In this document: piece after piece, positions 17,357-26,965 of the stretch
Layout of the letters: every line of letters starts with the position of its first letter
Numbering within the stretch: position 1 is the stretch's first letter
Source: Sphingosinithalassobacter tenebrarum
GTDB taxonomy: Bacteria; Pseudomonadota; Alphaproteobacteria; Sphingomonadales; Sphingomonadaceae
Assembly (NCBI RefSeq): GCF_011057975.1
Contig: NZ_CP049109.1
Location: 2,139,001-2,203,000 of the forward strand
Reading direction: 5' to 3'
DNA length: 64,000 nt
Notes under the pieces: model-generated
The model's database searches: none
Told to the model about the DNA's origin: nothing
The model's input: only the letters and a program-made list of their open reading frames with translations
Translations under genes and position numbers: made by a program

Positions 17357-17399
17357 TTTGCAAACCCCCTAACGGCAAGTTTGCAACATTGCAGTTGCA
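17357..17399. promoter_or_regulatory. PccR-type TTTGCAAA operator cluster
   Basis: TTTGCAAA (17357-17364) is followed by TTTGCAA (17380-17386) and two further TTGCA cores at 17389-17393 and 17395-17399. They fill the short region between the pccR start and pccB. PccR of Rhodobacter sphaeroides is described as binding paired TTTGCAAA boxes. The position would control both divergent genes. Confidence 0.7.
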
Positions 17400-17401
17400 T
17401 C

Positions 17402-18931
17402 ATGACAAGAGGATTGAAAGGGAGAACGACCGAATTCAGGAGGTTGGATGCTGGAAATCCTCGAAAAGCTCGAAGCGCGGCGCAACATGGCAAGGGCAAG
17501 CTCACCGCGCGCGAGCGGCTCGACGTGCTGCTCGATCCGGGCTCGTTCGAAGAATATGACATGTATGTCGAGCATAACTGCGTCGATTTCGGCATGCCCG
17601 ATCAGGTGGTGCCCGGCGACGGCGTGGTGACCGGCTCAGGCACGATCAACGGCCGCCTCGTCTTCGTGTTCAGCCAGGACTTCACGGTGTTCGGCGGATC
17701 GCTGTCCGAGCGGCATGCGCAGAAGATCTGCAAGGTCATGGACATGGCGATGAAGGTCGGCGCGCCGGTGATCGGCCTCAACGATTCGGGCGGCGCGCGT
17801 ATTCAGGAAGGCGTCGCGAGCCTTGCCGGCTATGCCGAAGTGTTCCAGCGCAACGTGATGGCCTCCGGCGTGATCCCGCAGCTTTCGCTGATCATGGGCC
17901 CGTGCGCGGGCGGGGCGGTGTACAGCCCGGCGATGACCGACTTCATCTTCATGGTGAAGGATTCGAGCTACATGTTCGTCACCGGGCCCGATGTGGTGAA
18001 GACCGTCACCAACGAAGTGGTGACGCAGGAGGAATTGGGCGGCGCCGTTACCCACACCACCAAATCCTCGGTCGCCGACGTCGCGTTCGAGAACGATATC
18101 GAGGCGCTGCTCGCCGCGCGCGACTTCATCGATTTCCTCCCCGCGTCGAACCGCGAGGAAGTTCCCGAGCGCCCGACCGACGATCCCTGGGACCGCGCCG
18201 AGCAAAGCCTCGACACGCTGATCCCGCCCAACGCAAATCAGCCCTATGACATGCACGAGCTGATTTCGAAGACGCTAGACGACGGCGATTTCTTCGAAGT
18301 GCAGCCGGGCCATGCCGGCAACATCCTCTGCGGCTTCGGCCGGATCGAGGGGCGCACGGTGGGCGTGGTCGCCAACCAGCCGATGGTGCTGGCGGGCGTG
18401 CTCGACATCAACAGCTCGAAAAAGGCCGCGCGGTTCGTGCGCTTCTGCGACGCGTTCGAAATCCCGATCCTGACCTTTGTCGACGTGCCGGGCTTCCTGC
18501 CGGGCGTCGGGCAGGAGCATAACGGCATCATCAAGCATGGCGCGAAACTGCTCTTCGCTTATGCCGAGGCGACCGTTCCCAAGATCACCGTCATCACGCG
18601 CAAGGCCTATGGCGGCGCATACGATGTGATGGCATCGAAGCACCTGCGCGGTGATTTGAACTATGCCTGGCCGACCGCCGAGATCGCGGTGATGGGCGCC
18701 AAGGGCGCGGTCGAGATCATCTTCCGCGGCCGCACGCCGGAGGAAATCGCCGAGAAGACCAAGGAATATGAAGACCGCTTCGCCAACCCCTTCGTGGCGG
18801 CGAGCAAGGGCTTCATCGACGAGGTCATCATGCCGCATTCCACGCGCCGCCGCATCGCGCTGGGGCTCCGCAAGCTGCGCAACAAGCAGCTCGAGAACCC
18901 GTGGAAGAAGCATGATAATATTCCGCTGTGA
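17402..18931 (+). CDS. pccB: Propionyl-CoA carboxylase beta subunit, 5' end frameshifted
   Basis: Carboxyltransferase subunit that moves carboxyl from biotin to propionyl-CoA. From residue about 37 on, the protein is intact: [63 protein letters not shown] terminus WKKHDNIPL. The expected N terminus, [16 protein letters not shown], is encoded from ATG 17448 behind a perfect AGGAGG, but in another frame that ends after 60 codons. The body frame is open back to ATG 17402 (no ribosome binding site, unrelated peptide). The two frames join at AACATGGC (17484-17491), consistent with loss of about 43 nt. Either a real mutation or a sequence error; if real, activity is doubtful. Confidence 0.85.
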   Translation: MTRGLKGRTTEFRRLDAGNPRKARSAAQHGKGKLTARERLDVLLDPGSFEEYDMYVEHNCVDFGMPDQVVPGDGVVTGSGTINGRLVFVFSQDFTVFGGSLSERHAQKICKVMDMAMKVGAPVIGLNDSGGARIQEGVASLAGYAEVFQRNVMASGVIPQLSLIMGPCAGGAVYSPAMTDFIFMVKDSSYMFVTGPDVVKTVTNEVVTQEELGGAVTHTTKSSVADVAFENDIEALLAARDFIDFLPASNREEVPERPTDDPWDRAEQSLDTLIPPNANQPYDMHELISKTLDDGDFFEVQPGHAGNILCGFGRIEGRTVGVVANQPMVLAGVLDINSSKKAARFVRFCDAFEIPILTFVDVPGFLPGVGQEHNGIIKHGAKLLFAYAEATVPKITVITRKAYGGAYDVMASKHLRGDLNYAWPTAEIAVMGAKGAVEIIFRGRTPEEIAEKTKEYEDRFANPFVAASKGFIDEVIMPHSTRRRIALGLRKLRNKQLENPWKKHDNIPL

Positions 18932-18940
18932 GACGACCGC

Positions 18941-19378
18941 ATGAAATCCCTCATCATTACATTCGCGGCGATTTCTCTCGCAGCTTGTGGCTCCTCACCG
19001 AGCGGTAGTCCTAACGAGCAGGCTGCTTCGTCGGTCGGTACGACCCTCATTTACGATATCCCGTCCATGGTTGGGATGAGCAAAGAGGCGATCGATGTGC
19101 AATGGGGTGAACCCAATTGCCCGCCAAAGAACTCTTGCGAGTACGGTGACAAGCTGACGGTTTATTTTGTCGAAGGTCGCGCCGCGAACTTCACTTTGCC
19201 TCCGGTTGATGACGTTCGTGCATACGGCTTTTCGGTCGGGGCGCCGAGTTTTGAAAACACCGGTGTAACTCGCTGGAATGTGGATATTGGCGGGCTGGGA
19301 GCTGAGATCAGCTCCTTCGAAGACAACTTCGTGTACGTAAGCACTGTTAACCCATCGGAAGTGCCGACTTCGTGGTAA
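18941..19378 (+). CDS. Small hypothetical lipoprotein inside the pcc operon
   Basis: A 145-residue protein with a lipoprotein signal peptide; the lipobox LAAC puts the lipidated Cys near residue 16. The rest has no recognised domain. A segment SMVGMSKEAIDVQWGEPNCPPKNSCEYG resembles the N-terminal repeat of SmpA/BamE-like lipoproteins, but this is weak. Base composition is visibly less GC-rich than the flanking genes, suggesting later insertion. It lies 9 nt after pccB and 13 nt before mce, so it is co-transcribed. Confidence 0.75.
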   Translation: MKSLIITFAAISLAACGSSPSGSPNEQAASSVGTTLIYDIPSMVGMSKEAIDVQWGEPNCPPKNSCEYGDKLTVYFVEGRAANFTLPPVDDVRAYGFSVGAPSFENTGVTRWNVDIGGLGAEISSFEDNFVYVSTVNPSEVPTSW

Positions 19379-19391
19379 TTGAGGTGAAAAC

Positions 19392-19832
19392 ATGAAACTA
19401 GGCCGTCTCAATCATGTCGGCGTCGCCACGCCGGACCTCGACGCCTCGATCGCGCATTATCGCGATATCATGGGCGCGACCGACATTACCGAGCCGTTCG
19501 TGCTCGACAGCCAGAAGGTGCGCGTCTGCTTCGTCAATACGCCGGGCGAGAACGGTACTGCGGGGACGCAGATCGAGTTGCTCGAACCCACCGATCCCGA
19601 CAGCGCGGTCGGCAAGTGGATCGAGAAGAACCCGCTCGGGGGCCAGCATCATATCTGCTACGAAGTGCCCGACATTCACGAGGCGAAGGCGTGGTTCGAG
19701 AGCAAGGGCAAGCGCGTCCTCGGCGAACCGCGCATCGGCGCGCACGGCACGCTGATCTTCTTCGTCCACCCCAAGGATATGGGCGGGCAGCTGACCGAGA
19801 TCATGGAAACGCCGAAGGATGGGGCGCACTGA
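19392..19832 (+). CDS. mce: Methylmalonyl-CoA epimerase
   Basis: A 146-residue VOC-fold enzyme that interconverts (S)- and (R)-methylmalonyl-CoA. The metal ligands are visible: His in LNHVGVATPDL (near residue 8), His in GGQHHICYEV, and Glu in the C-terminal GGQLTEIMETP. Length is typical. GAGGTG precedes the ATG. It connects propionyl-CoA carboxylase to the mutase encoded downstream. Confidence 0.95.
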   Translation: MKLGRLNHVGVATPDLDASIAHYRDIMGATDITEPFVLDSQKVRVCFVNTPGENGTAGTQIELLEPTDPDSAVGKWIEKNPLGGQHHICYEVPDIHEAKAWFESKGKRVLGEPRIGAHGTLIFFVHPKDMGGQLTEIMETPKDGAH

Positions 19833-19861
19833 TGCCGAACACCCCGTTTGCTTCGAGCGCA

Positions 19862-19995
19862 GGTTCGAGCTTGTCGAGAACCGAAGTCGAGAAGGCTGTG
19901 ATCGGTTAGGGTTCTCGACGGGCGCATCTCGACTTCGCTCGATGCTGCTCGAACCAAGCGGACAGTCGAGAACCGGTTCTCGACAAGCTCGAACC
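19862..19995. repeat. Dispersed palindromic (REP-like) element between mce and scpA
   Basis: A 21-nt arm at 19862-19882 (containing TTCGAGCTTGTCGAGAAC) recurs as an exact inverted copy at 19975-19995. Further TCTCGAC/GTCGAG fragments lie between them. The arrangement matches the TTCTCGACAAGCTCGAAC-type palindromes scattered in sphingomonad intergenic regions. It could form a long stem between the two genes in mRNA. Confidence 0.8.
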
Positions 19996-20043
19996 AAACG
20001 GGATTTTGATCCTCACGGAATGCGTATTTAGGGACTGGACAGG

Positions 20044-22185
20044 ATGACCGACAAACCCACGCGCGACGACTGGAAGGCGCTGGCCGACAAGGAAGTGAAG
20101 GGGCGCGACCTCACCTGGCACACGCCGGAGGGGATCGACGTCAATCCGCTCTACACGGCTGACGATACCGAAGGCTGGGACCCGGGCCTGCCGGGCTTCG
20201 CGCCGTACACGCGCGGTGTGAAGGCGTCGATGTATGCCGGGCGCCCCTGGACGATCCGCCAGTACGCCGGTTTCTCGACTGCCGAGGAGTCGAACGCATT
20301 CTATCGCCGCAACCTCGCGGCGGGGCAGAAGGGGCTTTCGGTCGCCTTCGATCTCGCCACCCATCGCGGCTATGACAGCGATCATCCGCGCGTGACGGGC
20401 GATGTCGGCAAGGCGGGCGTCGCGATCGACAGCGTCGAGGACATGAAGATCCTCTTCGATCAGATCCCGCTCGACCAGATGTCGGTTTCGATGACGATGA
20501 ACGGCGCGGTGATCCCGTGCCTCGCTTTCTACATCGTCGCCGCCGAGGAACAGGGCGTTTCGCCGGACCAGCTGACGGGCACCATTCAGAACGACATTCT
20601 GAAGGAGTTCATGGTCCGCAACACCTATATCTATCCGCCGCAGCCGAGCATGCGGATCATTTCGGACATTTTCGCATATACCGCGAACAACATGCCGAAA
20701 TTCAACAGTATTTCGATCTCCGGCTATCATATGCAGGAAGCCGGCGCGACGCAGGTGCAGGAGCTTGCCTTCACCATCGCCGACGGCATCGAATATGTGA
20801 AATACGGCGTTGCTTCGGGCCTCGATATCGACAAGTTCGCGGGGCGCCTGAGCTTCTTCTTCGCGATCGGCATGAACTTCTTCATGGAAGTGTCGAAGCT
20901 GCGCGCCGCGCGCACGCTCTGGTACAATGCGATGACCAAGCTGGGCGCGCAGAGCGATCGTTCGAAGATGCTGCGCACCCACTGCCAGACCTCGGGCGTG
21001 TCGCTGACCGAGCAGGACGTTTACAACAACGTTATCCGCACGACCGTTGAGGCGATGGCCGCGATGCTGGGCGGCACCCAGTCGCTCCACACCAACGCGC
21101 TCGACGAAGCGATTGCGCTGCCGACCGATTTCTCCGCGCGCATCGCCCGCAACACGCAGATCATCCTGCAGGAAGAGACGGGGATGACGAACGTCGTCGA
21201 TCCGCTCGGCGGCTCCTATTATGTCGAGGCGCTGACCAGGGATCTGGTCGACAAGGCGCAAGAAATCATCGACCGCGTCGAGGAAGAAGGCGGCATGGCC
21301 AAGGCGGTTGCCGCCGGCTGGCCCAAGAAGATGATCGAGGAGGCTTCGGCCGCTCGCGCCGCGCGCGTCGACCGCGGCGACGACACGATCGTCGGCGTCA
21401 ACAAATATCGCCCGGAGCAGGACGAGGAAATCGAGATCCTCGACGTCGACAACCACAAGGTCCGCCAGTCGCAGATCGCGCGCATCCAGAAGATGAAGGC
21501 CGAGCGCGACGAGGCGAAGTGCCGGGCCGCGCTCGATGCGCTGCGCGAAGGTGCCAAGGGCGATGGTAACCTGCTCGCGCTCGCCGTCGATGCCGCACGC
21601 GAACGCGCGACGCTGGGCGAGATTTCGTCGGCGATGGAGGACGTGTTCGGCCGTTACGACACCATGCCGACGCCGGTGAAGGGCATCTATGGCGGCGCCT
21701 ATAAGGACGACCGCAAATGGGCTGCGCTGGAGGAAGGCGTCGAGGCCACCGAACGCCGCCTCGGCCGCAAACCGCGGATGATGGTCGCCAAGATGGGGCA
21801 GGACGGGCATGACCGCGGCGCCAATCTGGTCGCCTCGGCATTCGGCGATCTCGGCTTCGACGTCACCGCCGGGCCGCTGTTCCAGACGCCCGAGGAAGCG
21901 CTCAAGCTCGCGCTCGAACGTGATGTCGACGTGATCGGCGCGTCGAGCCTCGCGGCGGGCCACAAGACGCTGATCCCCGAGCTGATCAAGCTGCTCGAGG
22001 ATGCCGGCCGCAGCGATATCAAGGTGATCGCCGGCGGCGTGATCCCGGCCAAGGACTATGATTATCTGCGCGATGCTGGCGTGCAGGCGATCTTCGGACC
22101 GGGCACCAATCTGGTCGAGGCCGCCGAGGAAGTGCTGCGCCTGCTCGGCCACAACATGCCGCCGCTGGATGAGGCTGCGGAGTGA
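20044..22185 (+). CDS. scpA: Methylmalonyl-CoA mutase, adenosylcobalamin-dependent
   Basis: A 713-residue single-chain mutase converting (R)-methylmalonyl-CoA to succinyl-CoA. The substrate-binding TIM barrel occupies about residues 30-540, with the conserved [18 protein letters not shown] and [21 protein letters not shown]. The C-terminal B12-binding domain (about 575-700) has the DGHDRG base-off histidine motif followed by SSLAAGHKT and GGVIP. It resembles homodimeric ScpA/MutB-type enzymes. No MeaB/ArgK chaperone GTPase gene is in the window. It follows the palindromic repeat and precedes bioB. Confidence 0.97.
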   Translation: MTDKPTRDDWKALADKEVKGRDLTWHTPEGIDVNPLYTADDTEGWDPGLPGFAPYTRGVKASMYAGRPWTIRQYAGFSTAEESNAFYRRNLAAGQKGLSVAFDLATHRGYDSDHPRVTGDVGKAGVAIDSVEDMKILFDQIPLDQMSVSMTMNGAVIPCLAFYIVAAEEQGVSPDQLTGTIQNDILKEFMVRNTYIYPPQPSMRIISDIFAYTANNMPKFNSISISGYHMQEAGATQVQELAFTIADGIEYVKYGVASGLDIDKFAGRLSFFFAIGMNFFMEVSKLRAARTLWYNAMTKLGAQSDRSKMLRTHCQTSGVSLTEQDVYNNVIRTTVEAMAAMLGGTQSLHTNALDEAIALPTDFSARIARNTQIILQEETGMTNVVDPLGGSYYVEALTRDLVDKAQEIIDRVEEEGGMAKAVAAGWPKKMIEEASAARAARVDRGDDTIVGVNKYRPEQDEEIEILDVDNHKVRQSQIARIQKMKAERDEAKCRAALDALREGAKGDGNLLALAVDAARERATLGEISSAMEDVFGRYDTMPTPVKGIYGGAYKDDRKWAALEEGVEATERRLGRKPRMMVAKMGQDGHDRGANLVASAFGDLGFDVTAGPLFQTPEEALKLALERDVDVIGASSLAAGHKTLIPELIKLLEDAGRSDIKVIAGGVIPAKDYDYLRDAGVQAIFGPGTNLVEAAEEVLRLLGHNMPPLDEAAE

Positions 22186-22203
22186 ACTTGCCTCTTGCGC
22201 TCG

Positions 22204-22290
22204 TCACCCCGAACTCGTTTCAGGGGCCACCGTGCAACATGCTCGGTCTTAGCGAATGGAGGAGTGGATGCTGAAACAAGTTCAGCATGA
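22204..22290. repeat. Imperfect inverted repeat spanning the bioB start
   Basis: TCACCCCGAACTCGTTTCAG (22204-22223) is an imperfect inverted copy of CTGAAACAAGTTCAGCATGA (22271-22290). Both arms are typical of dispersed sphingomonad palindromes of the 'gctgaaacaagttcagcatga' type. The right arm encodes the first residues of BioB (MLKQVQHDE), and the ribosome binding site lies between the arms. Confidence 0.7.
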
Positions 22291-23320
22291 TGAAGGTGTT
22301 TACGGTGTCCGTACCGACTGGACCCGCGAGGAAATCGCCGAGCTGTTCAACTTGCCGTTCGGCGAGCTCTTGTTCCGCGCGCAGACCGTGCATCGCGAGC
22401 ATCATGCGCCCGATCAGGTGCAGCTCTGCACGCTGCTGTCGATCAAGACCGGCGGCTGCCCCGAGGATTGCGGCTATTGCTCGCAATCGGCGCATGCCGA
22501 CAGCGGCGTGAAGGCAACCAAGCTGATGGACCCGCGCCAGGTGCTGCAGGCGGCGGCGCAGGCGAAGGATGCCGGGTCGCAGCGCTTCTGCATGGGCGCG
22601 GCGTGGCGCAATCCCAAGGAGCGCGACATGCCCGCGATCGTCGAGATCGTGAAGGGCGTCCGCGCGATGGGGATGGAAACCTGCATGACGCTCGGCATGC
22701 TGACGCCCGACCAGGCGGCGCAGCTCAAGGACGCCGGGCTCGATTATTACAACCACAATATCGACACCTCGCCCGAACGCTATGCCGAGGTGATCACGAC
22801 GCGCACGTTCGAGGAACGGCTCGATACGCTGAGCAATGTCCGCGACGCTGGGATCAACGTCTGCTCGGGCGGGATCGTCGGCATGGGCGAAAGCCGCAGC
22901 GACCGCGTCGGCTTCCTCCATGCGCTCGCGACGCTCGAACGCCATCCCGAAAGCGTGCCGGTCAATGCGCTGGTGCCGGTAAAGGGCACGCCGCTCGGCG
23001 ACATGCTCGCCGATACGCCGCTCGCCAAGATCGACGATATCGAATTCGTCCGCACCGTCGCGGTGGCGCGCATCACCATGCCGATGAGCATGGTGCGCCT
23101 CTCGGCGGGCCGCGAAAGCATGAGCGAGGCGACGCAGGCGCTCTGCTTCATGGCGGGCGCCAATTCGATCTTCACCGGCGACAAGCTGCTGACCGCCGAC
23201 AATGCCGGCGACGATGCCGACGGCGCGCTGTTCGCGAAGCTGGGGATTACGCCGCTGCAGGGCGAGGAACCGCTGCGCGCTGGGTGCGGCTGCGGCGATA
23301 TGGTCGACGCGGCGGAGTGA
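22268..23320 (+). CDS. bioB: Biotin synthase
   Basis: A 350-residue radical-SAM enzyme inserting sulfur into dethiobiotin. The SAM-cluster motif is [13 protein letters not shown] (Cys triad near residues 61-68), followed by the family segments [27 protein letters not shown] and [10 protein letters not shown]. The start at 22268 follows GGAGGAG; ATG 22256 has no ribosome binding site. The first nine residues come from the dispersed repeat. Biotin is the cofactor of PccA encoded downstream, explaining the gene's place in this operon. No other bio genes are present. Confidence 0.95.
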   Translation: MLKQVQHDEGVYGVRTDWTREEIAELFNLPFGELLFRAQTVHREHHAPDQVQLCTLLSIKTGGCPEDCGYCSQSAHADSGVKATKLMDPRQVLQAAAQAKDAGSQRFCMGAAWRNPKERDMPAIVEIVKGVRAMGMETCMTLGMLTPDQAAQLKDAGLDYYNHNIDTSPERYAEVITTRTFEERLDTLSNVRDAGINVCSGGIVGMGESRSDRVGFLHALATLERHPESVPVNALVPVKGTPLGDMLADTPLAKIDDIEFVRTVAVARITMPMSMVRLSAGRESMSEATQALCFMAGANSIFTGDKLLTADNAGDDADGALFAKLGITPLQGEEPLRAGCGCGDMVDAAE

Positions 23321-23438
23321 AATTTTGTTGTCCAGCACCCCGGTTTGGCTCGGTATTGGTAATTTCGAAAAGCCGCGCGGTCGTGTGTTGCTCGCTGGAT
23401 ATTTTCGAAAGTGTGAGGGTCAGGGCTGGTTGGCAGAT

Positions 23439-23798
23439 ATGTTGAGAATGATGACACTTCTCTGCGTCCTGCTGGCTGGTTGCGCGTCGGAAAATGGCGC
23501 TATCTGCGAAGTTCCGAAATCAAACGACTGGAGCAATCCGGGGCCATGTGTTCATCGTCGTGCTTATCAACTCGCCGGCGCGCCGGGTTCGTCTTCGGAA
23601 GTCTCAAAGGCTGTGGTCGCTGCGTGCGAAGCCGAAATTGAGAGCTTCGCACAAGCCAACGCCAAGGGGGATGATGCTAAGTCAAAACGGGAAGCTCACG
23701 ACGAGATCGTAGATTCTGTTCGTGATGTGTTGGAGCGAGATGCGCTGTTCCGGGTCACTCAGGCTCGCGCCGGAAATTGCCAGCCAATCGGGAATTGA
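23439..23798 (+). CDS. Small hypothetical lipoprotein upstream of pccA
   Basis: A 119-residue protein starting MLRMMTLLCVLLAGCAS: a short lipoprotein signal peptide with lipobox LAGC. The mature part is polar and helical with three further Cys and no recognised domain. The ribosome binding site is weak; ATG 23448 or 23451 are alternative starts. Like the lipoprotein gene after pccB, it has lower GC than its neighbours. It sits 118 nt after bioB and 20 nt before pccA. Confidence 0.65.
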   Translation: MLRMMTLLCVLLAGCASENGAICEVPKSNDWSNPGPCVHRRAYQLAGAPGSSSEVSKAVVAACEAEIESFAQANAKGDDAKSKREAHDEIVDSVRDVLERDALFRVTQARAGNCQPIGN

Positions 23799-23818
23799 TA
23801 GAGGTTCTAGGAGGGTAA

Positions 23819-25864
23819 GTGTTCAAGAAAATCCTGATCGCCAATCGCGGCGAAATCGCATGCCGCGTGATGCGGACCGCCAAGCGGATGGGGATCGCCA
23901 CGGTCGCCGTCTATTCGGACGCCGATGCGCGCGCGCCGCATGTGCTGATGGCCGATGAAGCCGTGCATCTCGGCCCGCCGCCGGCCAGCGAAAGCTATCT
24001 GATCGCCGACAAGATCCTCGAAGCCGCCAAGGCGACCGGCGCGGACTGCATCCATCCCGGATATGGCTTTCTGTCCGAGCGCGAGAGCTTCGCCAGGGCA
24101 TGCGCCGACGCCGGCATCGCTTTTGTCGGCCCGCCGCCCAAGGCCATCGCCGCGATGGGCGACAAGATCGAATCGAAGAAGCTCGCCAAGGAAGCCGGCG
24201 TCAATGTCGTCCCCGGCTTTGTCGGCGAAATCCGCGACACCGATCATGCCGTCGAGATTTCGAACGACATCGGCTATCCGGTGATGATGAAGGCCTCGGC
24301 CGGCGGTGGCGGCAAGGGGATGCGGCTCGCCTGGTCCGAACAGGATGTCCGCGAAGGCTTTGAAGCCACCAAGCGCGAAGGCCTTGCCAGCTTCGGCGAC
24401 GACCGCGTCTTCATCGAGAAGTTCATCGAAAGCCCGCGCCATATCGAGATCCAGGTGCTCGGCGACCAGCACGGCAATGTCCTGTATCTGGGTGAGCGCG
24501 AATGCTCGATCCAGCGCCGCCACCAGAAGGTGGTCGAGGAAGCCCCGTCGCCCTTCGTCGACGAAGCGATGCGCAAGAAGATGGGCGAACAGGCCGTCGC
24601 GCTGTCCAAGGCGGTGGGCTATTTCAGCGCGGGCACGGTCGAGCTGATCGTATCGGGCGCCGACAAGACCGGCGAGAGCTTCTACTTCCTCGAAATGAAC
24701 ACCCGGCTTCAGGTGGAGCATCCGGTCACCGAATGCATCACCGGGCTCGATCTGGTCGAACAGATGATCCGTGTCGCGGCGGGCGAGAAGCTCGCTTTCG
24801 GTCAGGACGATGTGAAGCTCAACGGCTGGGCGATCGAGAACCGTGTCTATGCCGAGGACCCCTATCGCGGCTTCCTGCCCTCGACCGGGCGCCTCGTCCG
24901 CTATCAGCCGCCCGCCGCGACCGAGACCGATTATTCGCATCCGTTCGAAGCGACGCCCGACCAGAAGGGTTATATCCGCGTCGATGACGGCGTCACCGAA
25001 GGTGGCGAAGTTTCGATGTTCTACGATCCGATGATCGCCAAGCTCGTCACCTGGGCGCCGACGCGGGACGAAGCCGCCGATCTTCAGATCGCGGCGCTCG
25101 ACCGCTTTCGGATCGAAGGGGGCGGCAACAATATCGATTTCGTTTCGGCGATCATGCAGCATCAGCGCTTCCGCGACGGTGCGCTGACCACTGGCTTCAT
25201 CGCCGAGGAATATCCCGAGGGCTTTCAGGGCGCCGCGACTTCGCCCGAACTGCTGCGCAAGCTGGCGGCAGTGGCGATGGTGGTCGATCTGGCGCAGGCG
25301 CAGCGCGCCGCGTCGATCTCCGGCCAGCTTGCCGAAGGTTCGGTCAAGCTCTCGCCCGAGCGCGTCGTGCTGATCGACGGTGAGCGTTTCGAGCTGTCGC
25401 TGGTGGGCAGCGACGGTGGTTTGCTGATCGAACATGGCGGCGACCAGCCGTACGACATTGTCGGTAACTGGCACCCCGGCCAGCCGCTCTTCGCCGCGAC
25501 GATCGACAATGAACCGCTTTCGGTGGGGATCAAGCCGGTGCGCGCGGGGTGGAGGTTGACCGCGCACGGCGCGAGCCATGTCGCCAGGGTCTACAGCCCG
25601 CGCATCGCCGAGCTTTCCGAGCATATGATCGAAAAGATCCCGCCGGACATGAGCAAGTTCCTGCTCTGCCCGATGCCGGGTCTGCTGACGGCGCTGCATG
25701 TTGAAGTCGGCGACAAGGTGGAGGCGGGGCAGCCGCTTGCGGTGGTCGAGGCGATGAAGATGGAAAATATCCTGCGCGCCGAGAAGTCCGCGGTGGTGAA
25801 GGCTGCCAATTTCGCGCCGGGCGACAGCCTCGCGGTCGACGCGGCGATCCTCGAATTCGAGTGA
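23819..25864 (+). CDS. pccA: Propionyl-CoA carboxylase alpha subunit (biotin carboxylase + BCCP)
   Basis: A 681-residue subunit that carboxylates its own biotin using ATP and bicarbonate. The biotin carboxylase domain (about 1-450) starts FKKILIANRGEIACRV and contains the ATP-grasp KASAGGGGKGMR and the EMNTRLQVEHPVTE active-site segment. A BT-type linker follows. The biotinyl domain at the C terminus has VVEAMKMENIL with the biotinylated Lys about 30 residues from the end. The start is GTG behind AGGAGG. It is separated from pccB by five genes but in the same operon direction, and it overlaps the next gene by GTGA. Confidence 0.97.
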   Translation: MFKKILIANRGEIACRVMRTAKRMGIATVAVYSDADARAPHVLMADEAVHLGPPPASESYLIADKILEAAKATGADCIHPGYGFLSERESFARACADAGIAFVGPPPKAIAAMGDKIESKKLAKEAGVNVVPGFVGEIRDTDHAVEISNDIGYPVMMKASAGGGGKGMRLAWSEQDVREGFEATKREGLASFGDDRVFIEKFIESPRHIEIQVLGDQHGNVLYLGERECSIQRRHQKVVEEAPSPFVDEAMRKKMGEQAVALSKAVGYFSAGTVELIVSGADKTGESFYFLEMNTRLQVEHPVTECITGLDLVEQMIRVAAGEKLAFGQDDVKLNGWAIENRVYAEDPYRGFLPSTGRLVRYQPPAATETDYSHPFEATPDQKGYIRVDDGVTEGGEVSMFYDPMIAKLVTWAPTRDEAADLQIAALDRFRIEGGGNNIDFVSAIMQHQRFRDGALTTGFIAEEYPEGFQGAATSPELLRKLAAVAMVVDLAQAQRAASISGQLAEGSVKLSPERVVLIDGERFELSLVGSDGGLLIEHGGDQPYDIVGNWHPGQPLFAATIDNEPLSVGIKPVRAGWRLTAHGASHVARVYSPRIAELSEHMIEKIPPDMSKFLLCPMPGLLTALHVEVGDKVEAGQPLAVVEAMKMENILRAEKSAVVKAANFAPGDSLAVDAAILEFE

Positions 25865-26889
25865 CCGTCTATACCGGCCTGATCGGGTTCGGGCTCGCAG
25901 GCTCGGCCTTTCATGCCCCCATGATTGCGGCGGCGGAGGGATTGCATCTCTCTGCCGTCGCTACCTCGCGCGCCGATGCTGTGAAGGCGGCGTGGCCGGA
26001 TGCTGCCGTGACCACGCCGGAGGCATTGATCGCCGATCCGGCGATCGATTTGGTGGTGATTGCCACGCCCAATGACAGCCACGCCTCGCTGGCGCGAGCC
26101 GCGCTGGAAGCGGGCAAGCATGTCGTGGTCGACAAGCCGTTCGTTCTCGATATCAGGGATGGCGAACAAATCATTGCACTTGCTGCGGAAAAAGGATGTT
26201 TGCTTAGCGTCTATCAGAACCGGCGCTATGACGACGATTTCCTGACGCTGGCACATATGCTCGCCAACGACAGGGTGGGTGAAGTCAGCCTTTTCGAATC
26301 GCGGTGGGACAAGCTGCGCACGGCGATCAAGCCGGGATGGCGCGAACAGCCGGGCCCCGGTGCGGGCCTCCTTGCCGATCTCGGCCCGCATCTCATCGAT
26401 CAGGCGCTGCGCCTGTTCGGGATGCCCGATGCGCTGACCGCCGACATCGCGATCCAGCGCCCGGAAGCGCGGGTGGACGACTATTTCGAACTGACGCTGC
26501 ATTATGGCGCGATGCGCGCGATCCTGTCGGCCTCGACGCTCGTGGCCAGGCCGCGCCCGCGCTTCGCGCTGCATGGGACGGCAGGCAGCCTGTTCAGCCA
26601 CGGTCTCGACCCGCAGGAGGCCAGTCTGCGCGCCGGGCTGAAGCCCGATACGCAAGGTTTCGCGCAACGTGCCGAGCACGAGGCGAGCGCGACTTTGTTT
26701 ACCGGCGACGGTGACGCGATTGAAGTGCGCTATTTTCGGGGCAACTACGCCGCCTTCTATGCCGACATGGCCGATGCTATCACAAAGGGCCATGAACCGC
26801 CGGTCGATCCGGCCGATGCGCTGGCGGTGATGCGGCTGATCGCCTTGGCCCGGCAGAGCGCGAAGACGGGCGCGCGGATCGCCTGCTGA
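25861..26889 (+). CDS. Gfo/Idh/MocA-family NAD(P)-dependent oxidoreductase
   Basis: A 342-residue oxidoreductase. The N-terminal Rossmann fold has GFGLAGSAFHAPMI (residues about 6-19), then VIATPNDSHASLARAALEAGKHVVVDKPF with the catalytic KP Lys. The C-terminal half has DLGPHLIDQALRLFG, the usual His-bearing helix. Overall it resembles YdgJ/YvaA-type sugar or inositol dehydrogenases. The GTG start overlaps the pccA stop (GTGA), so it is translationally coupled to pccA. No obvious propionate function is known, so it may be a passenger. Substrate is unknown. Confidence 0.88.
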   Translation: MTVYTGLIGFGLAGSAFHAPMIAAAEGLHLSAVATSRADAVKAAWPDAAVTTPEALIADPAIDLVVIATPNDSHASLARAALEAGKHVVVDKPFVLDIRDGEQIIALAAEKGCLLSVYQNRRYDDDFLTLAHMLANDRVGEVSLFESRWDKLRTAIKPGWREQPGPGAGLLADLGPHLIDQALRLFGMPDALTADIAIQRPEARVDDYFELTLHYGAMRAILSASTLVARPRPRFALHGTAGSLFSHGLDPQEASLRAGLKPDTQGFAQRAEHEASATLFTGDGDAIEVRYFRGNYAAFYADMADAITKGHEPPVDPADALAVMRLIALARQSAKTGARIAC

Positions 26890-26965
26890 TATCCCATGCG
26901 GATCGGTAGACGTCTCCTACAAGGACCATCCGCACCGTCCTTGCTTTTGGCACTTCAGGCAAGCA

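Noticed and set aside
19906..22152. A 748-codon open frame on the - strand
   Set aside because: Antisense shadow of methylmalonyl-CoA mutase; no domain or ribosome binding site.
23807..25699. A 630-codon open frame on the - strand
   Set aside because: Antisense to pccA, which has all biotin carboxylase and biotinyl motifs.
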